A DNA stretch of 37,773 bases from Gammaproteobacteria bacterium (GCA_022826505.1 JAJDUQ010000228.1:1-37773), one strand, 5' to 3'. Shown: positions 24,941-33,835, counted from the first letter of the stretch. Notes: generated from the sequence alone by a model not told the origin. Program-made: numbers and translations.

Positions 24941-26035
24941 ATGCGAGTCGAATCGGTAGAGCTGTTCAGGGTCGAGATACCGCTGCACACCCCCTACATC
25001 ACACGGCTCGGAGCGTTTGCATCAATCGAGACCATCGTGGGGGAGGTTCACGATGCAGACGGGCGGCGCGGCATCGGAGATGCCACCATCATCGAGGGCT
25101 ACACCGACGAAACGTGCGACGGCGGATGGCGTGTCTGCCAGGCGCTCGCGGAGCGACTGATCGGGCTCGATTCCAATGGGGCGGAGGCAGTGCTCGACGA
25201 GCACCGCGCAAGCGATCCGCACGCGGTCAGCGTCCTTCAGGTGGCGCTCGAGATGCTGGAGGGAGACCCGCTGCTGGCGCCGCCGGGGGCACCCGAGCGA
25301 GTCCCGATACTCGGCGCGATCAACACCAAGGACCCGGACCGGCTCCCCGACGAAATCGAAACGCTCGTCGGCGAAGGGTACGAGACCCTGAAGGTCAAGG
25401 TCGGCTGGGACGTCGACGCCGATCTCGCCCGGCTCTCGCGGATTCGCGACCTCAATGCCGGGCGCACGGTGCTGCGGGTCGACGCCAACCAGGGGTTCAC
25501 GCGCACCGAAGGGGCACGTTTCGCCGCCGCGCTCGAGCCCGGTGACGACCTGCAGCTCTTCGAGCAGCCGTGCGACAAGGCAGACTGGGACTCCAACGCC
25601 GCGGTCGCCGCCGTCTCTCGGGTTCCGGTGATGCTCGACGAATCGATCTACGCGGAGGACGACATCGAACGCGCCGCATCGGTCGATGGCTGCGGATTCG
25701 TGAAGCTCAAGATCTCGAAGCTGACCGGCACCGGACGACTCGCCGGGGGCCTGCACCGCTTGAGAGAGCTTGGCATCACCCCCGTGGTCGGCAACGGCGC
25801 CGCATCGGACGTCGGCTGCCTGGTCGAAGCCTGCGTGGCCCGCAGCACCGTCGACTGTGCGGGCGAGAACAACGGCTTCCTGAAGAACCGCGCCCAGCTT
25901 CTCGCGCAGCCCCTTCGATTCGAAGCCGGAGCGATCGTCCTGGAGCCGGGATTTTCCACCGAACTCGACCGCGCCGTCGTGGAGCGGTACGCACGCGAGA
26001 AGGTGCGCTTCGGGGCTCCGCGCTCCGGGCCGTGA
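24941..26035 (+). CDS. Enolase-superfamily enzyme (muconate cycloisomerase/dipeptide epimerase subgroup)
   Basis: A 364-aa protein with the N-terminal capping domain and the modified TIM barrel of mandelate racemase/MLE enzymes. The catalytic set of the MLE subgroup is present: Lys151-x-Lys153 (LKVKVGWD), metal ligands Asp181 (VDANQG), Glu208 (LFEQP) and Asp233 (MLDES), and Lys257 on the opposite side (KLKISK). Two opposed lysines fit 1,1-proton transfer (dipeptide epimerase, N-succinylamino acid racemase), o-succinylbenzoate synthase or cycloisomerase chemistry. ATG 24941 has GGAGG 8 bases upstream. It lies directly after the AtzG-like/amidase pair, so racemising an N-acyl or lactone-type substrate before or after hydrolysis is plausible but unproven. 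Confidence 0.92.
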   Translation: MRVESVELFRVEIPLHTPYITRLGAFASIETIVGEVHDADGRRGIGDATIIEGYTDETCDGGWRVCQALAERLIGLDSNGAEAVLDEHRASDPHAVSVLQVALEMLEGDPLLAPPGAPERVPILGAINTKDPDRLPDEIETLVGEGYETLKVKVGWDVDADLARLSRIRDLNAGRTVLRVDANQGFTRTEGARFAAALEPGDDLQLFEQPCDKADWDSNAAVAAVSRVPVMLDESIYAEDDIERAASVDGCGFVKLKISKLTGTGRLAGGLHRLRELGITPVVGNGAASDVGCLVEACVARSTVDCAGENNGFLKNRAQLLAQPLRFEAGAIVLEPGFSTELDRAVVERYAREKVRFGAPRSGP

Positions 26036-26114
26036 CGCGCCGCCGGCAGTGTCGCCAGGACGATCCCGGCGTACCAGCCCGCGGATGGCGCGAACGGTGT
26101 GGTAGAACATCCCG

Positions 26115-28073
26115 ATGGACAAGCCGATTTGGGAGCCTTCCGCCGAGCGCATCGCGAACGCCAACCTGACCGCGTTCATGGCCGCCGTCGAGCGCGACTG
26201 GGGCCGTGCCGTCGAAGGCTATCCCGACCTCCACGAATTCTCCGTCCACAGTCCGGATCGCTTCTGGACTTCGGTGTGGGATTTCTGCGGCGTGATCGCC
26301 GAGCTCCGGGGGGAGGAGGTCGTGCGGTTCATGGACCGGATGCCCGGCGCGCAATGGTTCCCCGGAGCCCGGCTGAATTTTGCCCAGAACCTGCTCCGCC
26401 GGCGCGACTCGTCGGATGCCCTGGTGTACCTGCGCGAAGATCGCGGGGTACGCCGCATGAGCTTCGCCCGGCTCCACGACGAGGTCTCCCGAGCCCGACA
26501 GGCGCTCGCGGCGGCCGGCGTCCGCCCCGGCGACAGAGTGGCAGGGTACCTGCCCAACATGCCGGAGACGGTGGTCGCAATGCTCGCCACCGCCAGCCTC
26601 GGCGCGATCTGGTGCGCATGCTCGCCGGACTTCGGCGTCGAGGCGACGGTCGATCGATTCGGGCAGGTCGACCCCACGGTTCTGTTCGCGGCGGACGGTT
26701 ATTCGTACAACGGCCGTACCCACCAATGCCTCGACAAGGCCGTCGCGATTGCGGAAAGGTTGCCGTCGCTTGCCCGCGTGGTGCTGGTTCCAAACCTCGA
26801 TTCCGACGTGCGCCGGGACGCAATCCCGAACGCCTTGGCATGGAAAGACTTCCTCGGGCCCTTCCCTCCCGGCGACATCGACTTCCCGCAGTTCGACTTC
26901 AATCATCCGGTGCTGATTCTCTACACCTCGGGCACCACCGGTCCGCCGAAGTGCATCCTCCACGGCGCCGGCGGCATCCTTATCGAGAACCTGAAGGGGA
27001 CCGCGCTCAACTTCGACGTCAAGCCGGGCGACCGGATTTTCTGGTGGACCACCTCGGGCTGGGTCGTGTGGTACTTCCTGGTGCTCACGCTCGGCTGCGA
27101 GGCGACGCTTCTGCTCTACGACGGCTCGCCGAGCTACCCGTCCCCGTCGGCCCTCATGGACTTCGCGGCGGCGGAACGCGCTACCTTCATGCGGCTGTCG
27201 CCCCGGTTCGTGGACATCATGGCCGACGCCGGCCTCGAGCCCGCGATGACCCACGACCTCAAGGCGCTGAAGACCATCACCGTGGCCGGCGCCCCGTTTT
27301 CGACCGCCGGCTACCGGTACCTCTACGAGAAGGTCAAGCGCGACGTGCATCTCGCGTCGCCCGCCGGCGGCACCGATCCCATGGCCTCGCTGGTCTCCGG
27401 CAACCCGATCGCGCCGGTGTGGCCGGGCGAGATCCAGGCGCGCGGGCTCGGCATCCGAGTCGAGACGTTCGATGCGGCCGGCCAACCGGTGCGGGGCGCC
27501 CCGGGAGAGATGGTGGTGACCATGCCGTTCCCGTCGATGCCGCTCGGATTCTGGAACGACCCCGGTGGCGAGCGGTTTCGAGCCGCCTACTTCAGCCACT
27601 TTCCCGGCGTGTGGCGCCAGGGAGACTGGGCCGAGTTCACGCCGCGCGGCGGCATCCTCATCCACGGCCGCAGCGACTCGACGCTCAAGGCGAAAGGGGT
27701 GCGCATCGGGACCGCTGAGATCTACCGGCAGCTCGAGCGCATGGAGGAGATTGCGGACAGCGTGGTGGTGGAGCAGGAGTGGCAGGGCGATACGCGGATC
27801 GTGCTGTTCGTGCTGCTGCGCGAGCCGATCCACCTCGACGACGCCCTGATTCGGAAAATTCGCACCCGGCTTCGCACCGGCGCCTCACCCCGTCACGTTC
27901 CCGAGCGGATCATTCAGGTTAGGGACATCCCGCGCACCAGCACCGGCAAGGTCTCCGAGTTCGCGGTGCGTGCGGCCATTCACGGCCGCGAGGTGACGAA
28001 CCGCGACGCGCTGGAGAACCCGGAGGCGTTGCTCGCGTTCGATCCCGCCCGGCTGCCGCAGCTCGCGCTCTGA
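26115..28073 (+). CDS. Acetoacetyl-CoA synthetase
   Basis: A 652-aa AMP-forming ligase matching acetoacetyl-CoA synthetase over its whole length: N-terminal WEPSAERIANANLTAFM, the AACS block around residue 80 (FPGARLNFAQNLL), P-loop LYTSGTTGPPK (about 272), the conserved FWWTTSGWVVWYFL, and the C-terminal domain with GRSDSTLKAKGVRIG and the catalytic lysine in RTSTGKVSEFA (about 611). It activates acetoacetate (or a related 3-oxo acid) to the CoA thioester with ATP, feeding PHB or central metabolism. The gene ends 13 bases before the stop of a convergent CoA-transferase remnant. A second, truncated copy of its 3' end lies at 34730-34942. Confidence 0.95.
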   Translation: MDKPIWEPSAERIANANLTAFMAAVERDWGRAVEGYPDLHEFSVHSPDRFWTSVWDFCGVIAELRGEEVVRFMDRMPGAQWFPGARLNFAQNLLRRRDSSDALVYLREDRGVRRMSFARLHDEVSRARQALAAAGVRPGDRVAGYLPNMPETVVAMLATASLGAIWCACSPDFGVEATVDRFGQVDPTVLFAADGYSYNGRTHQCLDKAVAIAERLPSLARVVLVPNLDSDVRRDAIPNALAWKDFLGPFPPGDIDFPQFDFNHPVLILYTSGTTGPPKCILHGAGGILIENLKGTALNFDVKPGDRIFWWTTSGWVVWYFLVLTLGCEATLLLYDGSPSYPSPSALMDFAAAERATFMRLSPRFVDIMADAGLEPAMTHDLKALKTITVAGAPFSTAGYRYLYEKVKRDVHLASPAGGTDPMASLVSGNPIAPVWPGEIQARGLGIRVETFDAAGQPVRGAPGEMVVTMPFPSMPLGFWNDPGGERFRAAYFSHFPGVWRQGDWAEFTPRGGILIHGRSDSTLKAKGVRIGTAEIYRQLERMEEIADSVVVEQEWQGDTRIVLFVLLREPIHLDDALIRKIRTRLRTGASPRHVPERIIQVRDIPRTSTGKVSEFAVRAAIHGREVTNRDALENPEALLAFDPARLPQLAL

Positions 28074-28086
28074 CCGCACCCGATTG

Positions 28087-28330
28087 TCAGGCGGCCGGGC
28101 ATCCGAGCTTGCTTGCGGCAAACTCCGGATAGGTCTGCGCGACCTCCGCTGCGACGCGACCGCGAATCAGGCCGAGCTGCCCGCTGCTCGAAGCCGGGGT
28201 CTCAGGTACCTCGTCCGGGCACTCGAACTCGAAGCCGGTACATTCGAGCACCTCGCCGACACTGTGCCCCGGGTGGACGCTCGCCAGAGTGAAGCGCCGG
28301 CGCGCGGGAGCGAACCGAAAATGGGCGATA
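28087..28330 (-). pseudogene. CoA-transferase beta subunit, C-terminal remnant (duplicated copy)
   Basis: About 80 codons on the minus strand, ending TGA 28089-28087, encode FRFAPARRRFTLASVHPGHS and the following C-terminal end of the beta subunit whose complete gene is at 34956-35696. Upstream of about 28330 homology stops abruptly. There is no suitable start, so this is a truncated gene. It belongs to the segment of about 470 bp shared with 34730-35198, with roughly nine in ten bases identical by eye. Confidence 0.88.
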
Positions 28331-28480
28331 CACGCATCCATATTTGCCGGCTCGACATCGCCTCACCTCGACCGCGATTCGTCTGCTCTCGCACCGACGT
28401 CGGACCCGACAACGACCCGACCGATACTCCCGCAACCATGCCAATCGACGCGTTATCCTGCCTATCCTTACATCGAGAGA

Positions 28481-28936
28481 ATGTCATCGGGCGCAATTGA
28501 AGTTCAGGCTGCGGTATGCCGAGAGTTCGGCGAACCACTGACGATCGAGACATTGCGGCTCGAACCGCCTCAGGGGAACGAAGTCCGCGTGAAGGTGCTC
28601 GCGAGCTCGATCTGCCACTCCGACATCATCTACATGAACGGCGGATGGGGCGGAACGCTCCCGACGGTGTTCGGGCACGAGGTCGCGGGCGTGGTGACCG
28701 ACATCGGCCCCGCCGTGCTGTCGTCCGGCATCGGCACCGGAAGTCGCGTCGTGGTCTTCCTGCTGCGTTCCTGCGGGCGGTGCGAATCCTGCGAGGCAGG
28801 GAACCCAACCCAGTGCGTGACTGAATTCCCGATCGACTCGGCGCCGCGCCTCACTGACGAGTCGGACCATCCGGTGCGGGCCGCCACGGATTGGAAGGGG
28901 TCCCAGCGCGTGGTGGTGTTGCAATCTCCGGATTGA
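28481..28936 (+). pseudogene. Zinc-dependent alcohol dehydrogenase, N-terminal fragment
   Basis: From ATG 28481 about 125 residues match the N-terminal catalytic domain of MDR zinc alcohol dehydrogenases: LASSICHSDIIYMNGG (zinc-ligand Cys and the HSD), VFGHEVAGVV, and the structural zinc loop RSCGRCESCEAGNPTQC. The similarity ends near 28860, before the NAD-binding domain, and the frame closes at 28936 with unrelated residues. About two thirds of the enzyme is missing, so no active dehydrogenase is expected. The break adds to the rearrangement between 28.1 and 29.1 kb. The 180 bases to the next gene hold nothing that I recognise. Confidence 0.85.
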
Positions 28937-29118
28937 AGCGGTAACAACGGGAGACACACGCACGCCACCTTCGACGACAGGCCGTCCCGCGCTCGCACCG
29001 GGAATATCGAGGCGATTTGCGGTGCGCAGGATTTCCACGGCCGGTGGCGTGCCGCGCGCCGACGCGCGCCACGGGGACGCCGACGTCAGCGGGGAACTCG
29101 GGCACGAGGGAGGCTGCG

Positions 29119-30363
29119 ATGAGCACATTTCGATTCGGCGTTCCGCTGGCGGCATCGGCGCTGCTCGCGGTGCTGTGGCAACTTCCGTCCGGACCGGTCG
29201 CGGCGGGCGAGCTCCAGAGGGTGGCGCTGGTGGTGGGCAACGCCGCCTACGAGCACGCCCCGGTATTGCGCAATCCCCGCAACGATGCCGACGCGATTGC
29301 GGCAGCGCTCGAGGAGCTCGATTTCAATGTGATTCGCGGCCTGGATCTTGATCGGAACCGCTTCTTCGACAAGCTGGACGCATTCACCGAGGCGGCGCGG
29401 GGGGCGGACGTGGCCCTGTTCTTCTACGCCGGCCACGGACTGCAGGTCGACGGCAGGAACTTCCTGGCGCCGGTAGACGCCCGGCTGGCGAAGAAGCTGC
29501 ATCTCAGGAGTCAGGCGATCGATCTCGATACCGTGATGGGCGAGATGAACAGTCTCACCAATCTCGTGTTTCTGGACGCCTGCCGTGACAACCCCTTGGC
29601 CGGGAACCTGGCACGATCGATGGGGATGAACCGCTCCGCGGGATCCACGCGGGGATTGGCGCGGGTGGAGGATCAGACGGGGACGCTGATTGCCTATGCG
29701 ACATCCCCCGGTACCGTGGCGGACGATGGAGCCGGGGACCATTCTCCATTCACCGCCGCGCTCCTGGAGCACATCGCGACGCCGGGCCTGAGCATTTTCG
29801 ACCTGGTCAACGAAGTGTCCAACACGGTGAGGGAACGAACGAAGGGGAAGCAGGTTCCGTGGTCCCACTACTCGGCGCTGCCGAACCGCTTCCCTCTCCT
29901 GCCCCGGCGCCCGAGGCAGGGGGAATTCGCGGTGGTGGAGGTCGACCGGGTGATGTGGGCGACGGGGCCCTCGAACGCGAGGAGCGGCCCGGGGACGGGC
30001 CACGACCGGATTGGCTCGCTCGACGCCGGCGAGGAAGTCACGGTGACCGGAGAAATCGTGGGCAAGCCGTGGCTGCGGATCGAGACGATGGGCGGGCGAA
30101 CGGCCTACGTCCACGAGCGCCAACTGACCGGACGACGGCCGCGCTCCGAGCCGGTGCCCCAATCCCCGGGCGTCTATCTCACGGCCGACGTAGCGGCCGG
30201 CCAGCCGATCCTCCAACGGCACCTGCAGGTGATCGGCGCCGGCCGGATCCCGTCCGGCGAGATCGGGGGCTACTCGATGGTGGCCGGCGGTTGCTATGCC
30301 GGTGCGAGGGGGGCGGGCGCCCGGCTCGACTGGTCCGATATCGCGGCGGGATGCTCGCAATGA
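29119..30363 (+). CDS. Exported caspase-like (C14) protease with SH3 domain
   Basis: A 414-aa protein. Residues 1-30 are a signal peptide (hydrophobic core, SGPVAA before GE). The caspase/metacaspase domain covers about 34-250: VALVVGNAAYEH, FFYAGHG with His106, FLDACRDNPL with Cys155, and AYATSPGTVA with SPFTAALL after it. Residues about 277-335 are a bacterial SH3 domain (WATGPSNARSGPG, then GRTAYVHERQL), which often binds cell-wall peptides. The dyad is intact, so it should be an active cysteine protease in the periplasm. GAGGGAGG lies 5 bases before ATG 29119. Its stop overlaps the next gene (ATGA), pointing to joint work with the FGE-like protein. The substrate and trigger are unknown. 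Confidence 0.92.
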   Translation: MSTFRFGVPLAASALLAVLWQLPSGPVAAGELQRVALVVGNAAYEHAPVLRNPRNDADAIAAALEELDFNVIRGLDLDRNRFFDKLDAFTEAARGADVALFFYAGHGLQVDGRNFLAPVDARLAKKLHLRSQAIDLDTVMGEMNSLTNLVFLDACRDNPLAGNLARSMGMNRSAGSTRGLARVEDQTGTLIAYATSPGTVADDGAGDHSPFTAALLEHIATPGLSIFDLVNEVSNTVRERTKGKQVPWSHYSALPNRFPLLPRRPRQGEFAVVEVDRVMWATGPSNARSGPGTGHDRIGSLDAGEEVTVTGEIVGKPWLRIETMGGRTAYVHERQLTGRRPRSEPVPQSPGVYLTADVAAGQPILQRHLQVIGAGRIPSGEIGGYSMVAGGCYAGARGAGARLDWSDIAAGCSQ

Positions 30364-31702
30364 CGCACGGTTCGGACCGAACGGCGAGACCCGGGCGACG
30401 GCGGGACGGGCTGGCGCTGTGCGGCCTCATCGTGCTGGTGGTGGTCATTGGCTCGTGGTCGGTGCCCGCGTCGGCGGAGAGCATTCCGCAGGCGGTCGAC
30501 CGCATGGACGGGACGCTGAAGGAGATGGGGCGCAAGTCTCGGGAATCGGACCGCAAGGTCCTGGAGATGGGCAGGAAGCTGCGGGCGCTGGAAGAGAAGG
30601 TACGGAAGCTGGAACGCGCCATGGCGGCGGTGCGCCAGGAGCAGGCGAGCGCGGCCGCGTCGGGTCAGGGGGCGTCTTCGGTGTCGCGGCCGGCGTCAGG
30701 TTCTCCGGAGTCGGTGGAGACGTCGCTGGGACTGACGCGGACGACCTATGCACTGGTGCAGCGGGGGCTCGCTTCGCAGGGATTCGCGCCGGGGACTCCG
30801 GATGGACTCGTCGGACCCAGGACGCGCACGGCGTTGAGGAGGTGGCAGGCGGCGAAGGGGTACGAGGTGACGGGACACCTGACGCGGGCGCAGACCGACG
30901 CGCTGGTCGTCGTGGGGAAGAAGGCGCAGGCGGAGCGACCGGGGAGCGGACGCCAGCCGCAGGGGACGGCGTTTTGGGATTGCTTGGGGTGTCCGGAGAT
31001 GGTGGTGCTGCCGGCGGGAAGCTTCATGATGGGCTCACCACCGGGTGAGATAGACCGATTTCATGATGAAAGACCCGTGCATCGGGTGAGGATCGGCAAG
31101 GCGTTTGCGGTGGGCCGCTACGAGGTGACGTTCGCGGAGTGGGATGCGTGTCGTCGCGGGGGCGGGTGTTCGCACCATCCGGATGCCGGTGGATGGGGCA
31201 GGGGCAGTCGTCCCGTCATCAACGTGAGCTGGGACGATGCACAGAAGTATGTACGCTGGCTGTCGAGAAGGGCGGGGAAGAGGTATCGGTTGTTGAGCGA
31301 ATCGGAGTGGGAGTACGCGGCGCGCGCGGGGACGAGGACACGCTATTTCTGGGGTGATTTCATTGGCCGGAATCGAGCGAATTGCGATGGATGCGGGAGT
31401 CGCTGGGATCGCGCGCAGACGGCGCCGGTGGGTTCGTTTTCGCCGAACGCATTCGGGTTGCATGATCTTCACGGAAATGTGAGGGAGTGGGTGGCCGACT
31501 GCTGGCACGGGAGTTACGAGCGAGCGCCGACGAACGGCAGTGCGTGGAACGCGGGGAGCGGTGGGGATTGTCGTAATCGGATATCGCGGGGCGGCTCCTG
31601 GCTTTTTTCTCCTGGGGGGTGCGTTCCGCTTCCCGCAGCGAGAGATTGGCCGGAAGCCGGTTCAACTCCATCGGTTTTCGAGTCGCCAGGACATTGGACT
31701 GA
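30360..31702 (+). CDS. Exported FGE/SUMF1-like protein with peptidoglycan-binding domain, 3' frameshift
   Basis: About 447 aa once one base is restored in the G-run 31614-31619; without it the frame runs on to 31754 with an unrelated tail. Order of parts: membrane or signal segment (about 18-42, ending VPASA), a charged coiled coil (about 45-90), a peptidoglycan-binding domain (about 130-182, YALVQRGLASQGF, DGLVGPRTRTALRRWQ), then the formylglycine-generating enzyme fold (from about 212: MVVLPAGSFMMGS, YEVTFAEWDAC, RLLSESEWEYAARAGT, HGNVREWVADCW, SRGGSW, and in the restored frame NSIGFRVAR). The Cys pair that makes formylglycine in true FGE is not seen after GGSW. ATG 30360 overlaps the caspase stop by 4 bases. 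It is probably a ligand-binding or substrate-presenting partner of the caspase. Confidence 0.88.
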
Positions 31703-31863
31703 CTCTCGAATCTCGGACAATTGCCCCCGGCTACTCATCCATCGGTCATCCTGACGCCTATGAATTCCCGCTTTCGGGGGAGGACGGAGTTGGAGTCGGT
31801 ACCGTCGTGCCCACGACAGCCCTCGACTGTCGCGAATGCACGACAAGAATCCGTGGGCAATTG

Positions 31864-31883
31864 GCCCTCGCGAGTGCGAGGGC
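31864..31883. terminator. Short hairpin between convergent genes
   Basis: GCCCTCGC (31864-31871), loop GAGT, GCGAGGGC (31876-31883): a perfect 8-bp stem between the FGE-like gene and the convergent RidA remnant. There is no T-run, so it is a weak terminator candidate only. Confidence 0.35.
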
Positions 31884-31946
31884 ACAAGCCGTGAGGGATT
31901 GACCGACAATCGACGAGTTCGCTCGATGATCGCAATGTCCGCCCGC

Positions 31947-32280
31947 TCACCGCGGCCTGTACGCCACCACCTCGACCTCCACCCGCACGTCCACCAGCAG
32001 ATTGTTCACCACGGCCGGGCGGGCAGGCGGATCGTGCGGAAAGTACTCGCCGTACACGGCGTTGAAGCCCAGGAAGTCCGCCCGATCGGTGAGCCACACC
32101 ATGGCCTTCACGACATCGCCCAGCTCGCAGCCGGGCGCGGCCAGCGTCTTCTCGATGTCGCGCAGCACGGCATGGGTCCGCTCCTCAACGGTGGCGTCGG
32201 TCATCGGCGCCGCGTCACGCAGCGGCACCTGCCTTGTGAGGAACACGCAATCGCCGGCACGCACCGCGCGCGAGAGCGGA
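31947..32280 (-). pseudogene. RidA (YjgF) family protein, 5'-truncated
   Basis: From about 32280 leftwards the frame reads SRAVRAGDCVFLTRQVPL and continues through DVVKAMVWLTDRADF, VYGEYF and PPARPAVVNNLL to VRVEVEVVAY, a RidA enamine/imine deaminase lacking its first 15-20 residues. GTG 32264 could start a 105-aa product, but the missing N-terminal strand is part of the core fold. The conserved Arg of the active site (here in the PPARPAV segment) is kept. The gene is cut exactly where an aldehyde dehydrogenase fragment on the other strand begins, so a rearrangement removed its start. Confidence 0.82.
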
Positions 32281-32545
32281 CGTTGACCGGGCCGTGCAGG
32301 CCGCGCACCGCGCGTTCACCGAAGGTCCGTGGTCGCGCACCACGCCCACCGAGCGGGGACGCAGCCTGCGCCGTCTGGCGGATTTGCTGGCCGATCACTC
32401 GGAGCAACTCGGGCGCGCCGAAACCGTCGACACCGGCAAGATGCTCAAGGAGACGCGCTGGCAGGCGAAGTACATCGCCGACTTCTTCCACTTCTACGCG
32501 GGCTGCGCCGACAAGGTGCACGGCGAGACCCTGCCCATCGACTCC
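32281..32545 (+). pseudogene. Aldehyde dehydrogenase fragment
   Basis: About 88 residues (VDRAVQAAHRAFTEGPWS, RGRSLRRLADLLADH, ETVDTGKMLKETRWQAKYIA, FYAGCADKVHGETLPID) match residues roughly 45-135 of NAD-dependent aldehyde dehydrogenases. Both ends are cut: the N-terminus at the RidA junction (about 32280) and the rest after about 32545. The catalytic Cys and Glu regions are absent, so it is not functional. Confidence 0.85.
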
Positions 32546-33129
32546 CGTCGGAGTCAATGCGAGGTAGCGGTCGATCGGTCGGGTGTGGTGACCGGTGCCA
32601 CCCCGGGATTCTCTACATTCAACGGTTGGACTCGGCCGCGAGACGGAATGAACCGCCGACGGATGGCCGCTCCTGGCGAGGCCAACTGGAGCCGGCGCAG
32701 AAGACGGTTCGGCTGCGATCGTGAAATGACTCCAATCGGTGCGGGGTGGGACGGGCAACGGCGGGACGGGCACCGACGAGACTGGCACCGAGCGCGGGAA
32801 CAGCGACCTGGACGAGAGAATCCGCGGTGGGTGACGCACGCGCCGACGAAGGTTCCGCTCGCGTGGCGGGGTTTGCCCGGTCGGGAGAAATCGGCAGCAC
32901 CCTGGCGCCCGGCGCCGCCGGACCGGAAGCTACGCGAGCGAACGAGGATTCGGAACATTGGAGAGATCCGCACGGGCGCTACGCGAGTACACTGACGCAA
33001 TCCTGCGGAGCACATCCTGGCGATGAAGCCCGAATCCGCGACAGAGACCCATCGGGGCGACATCGAACTCGATGCTCCCGACGGCCCGGATACGTCGGCG
33101 GATGGCCGCCACCATTACGGAAACCGGCG
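32546..33129. other. Non-coding stretch with a degenerate 15-bp tandem repeat
   Basis: About 580 bases with no recognisable gene. At 32747-32806 there are about four degenerate 15-base units (GGGACGGGCAACGGC, GGGACGGGCACCGAC, GAGACTGGCACCGAG and a weaker fourth). The rest gives only low-complexity translations. It lies between the ALDH fragment and the AbrB/PIN pair, and looks like debris from past rearrangement. Confidence 0.5.
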
Positions 33130-33564
33130 TCAGGGCGATGTGGTGTGCGGCAACTGCTGCATGGCCGCGTCGAACGTGTAGACACCGGTCAAGGCCTCGC
33201 CGGCGTCCGACGCGACCTGCCGCGCCTTGAACACGATCAGCGCGTCGGCGAAACCAGCTCCCTTCACCCGCCCGACGTCGTCCGCTACGGCGGCGCTCTT
33301 GCATGCCTGCAAGGCACGCCAGACGACGTCATCGTGCTCGAAACGGACGTTCGGCTCGCCGAACAGCCGCTCCAGGACGGCCACCAGCTCGGCCCGGGCC
33401 AGCCGATACTTGCGGCCGGAGAGCGTCCATACCGTTTCCACCAGCACGACATCCGTGATCAGCACGGTCTCGCCGGCGTCGAACACGGCGTCCGCGCGCG
33501 CCGCCTGGGCCGCGTCGTCGTGTAGCAGATACCGGAGCAGGACGTTGGTGTCAGCGGCGATCAA
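33130..33564 (-). CDS. PIN-domain toxin (VapC-like ribonuclease)
   Basis: A 144-aa PIN-domain protein, an Mg-dependent RNase. Acidic residues are in place: Asp5 (IAADTNVLLRYL), Glu43 (LVETVWTL), Asp107 (GFADALIV) and Asp122 (TFDAAM). Length is normal for the family. The start is TTG 33564, which overlaps the antitoxin stop in the four bases TTGA; no ATG or GTG fits the conserved N-terminus. It is the second gene of the pair with the AbrB-type antitoxin, as usual. The site appears intact, so the toxin is probably functional, unlike HigB at 7 kb. Confidence 0.9.
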   Translation of the reverse strand: MIAADTNVLLRYLLHDDAAQAARADAVFDAGETVLITDVVLVETVWTLSGRKYRLARAELVAVLERLFGEPNVRFEHDDVVWRALQACKSAAVADDVGRVKGAGFADALIVFKARQVASDAGEALTGVYTFDAAMQQLPHTTSP

Positions 33565-33788
33565 GGCTGCGACTCGTCCACGGCATCCTCCAGGGACTCC
33601 TCGTCCGAGACGGCGGGATCGCCTGCAACATGGCCAAGAAACCCCCTGGCCGCGCCGACAGTCTTCCGCACGATGGTGATACGGCCGTCGGCAACATAGC
33701 TGCGGTACTCGTCCCCCGGCCCGATCCCTGCCTCCCTGCATTGAACGATGGGGAGCGTAATCTGACCTTTCGCGCTTACCCGCGGCAT
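33561..33788 (-). CDS. AbrB/MazE-family antitoxin
   Basis: A 75-aa protein with the SpoVT-AbrB swapped-hairpin DNA-binding domain at its N-terminus (MPRVSAKGQITLPI, GIGPGDEYRSYVADGRITI) and an acidic C-terminal tail (SDEESLEDAVDES) suited to blocking the toxin. It should repress its own operon as a dimer. ATG 33788 is preceded by GGGAGG about 9 bases upstream. Its stop overlaps the PIN toxin start (TTGA). A candidate operator repeat lies about 50-75 bases upstream. Confidence 0.9.
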   Translation of the reverse strand: MPRVSAKGQITLPIVQCREAGIGPGDEYRSYVADGRITIVRKTVGAARGFLGHVAGDPAVSDEESLEDAVDESQP

Positions 33789-33835
33789 GGGACCGTCCCT
33801 CCCGATGTGACCGATTCGGAAAGACGATATCCGAG

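Noticed and set aside
31864-31883. Hairpin as a strong intrinsic terminator
   Set aside because: The stem is good but no U-tract follows on either strand; kept only as a weak candidate.
32747-32806. Degenerate 15-bp repeat as a CRISPR-like array
   Set aside because: The units are contiguous and variable, with no spacers and no cas genes; it is a simple tandem repeat.
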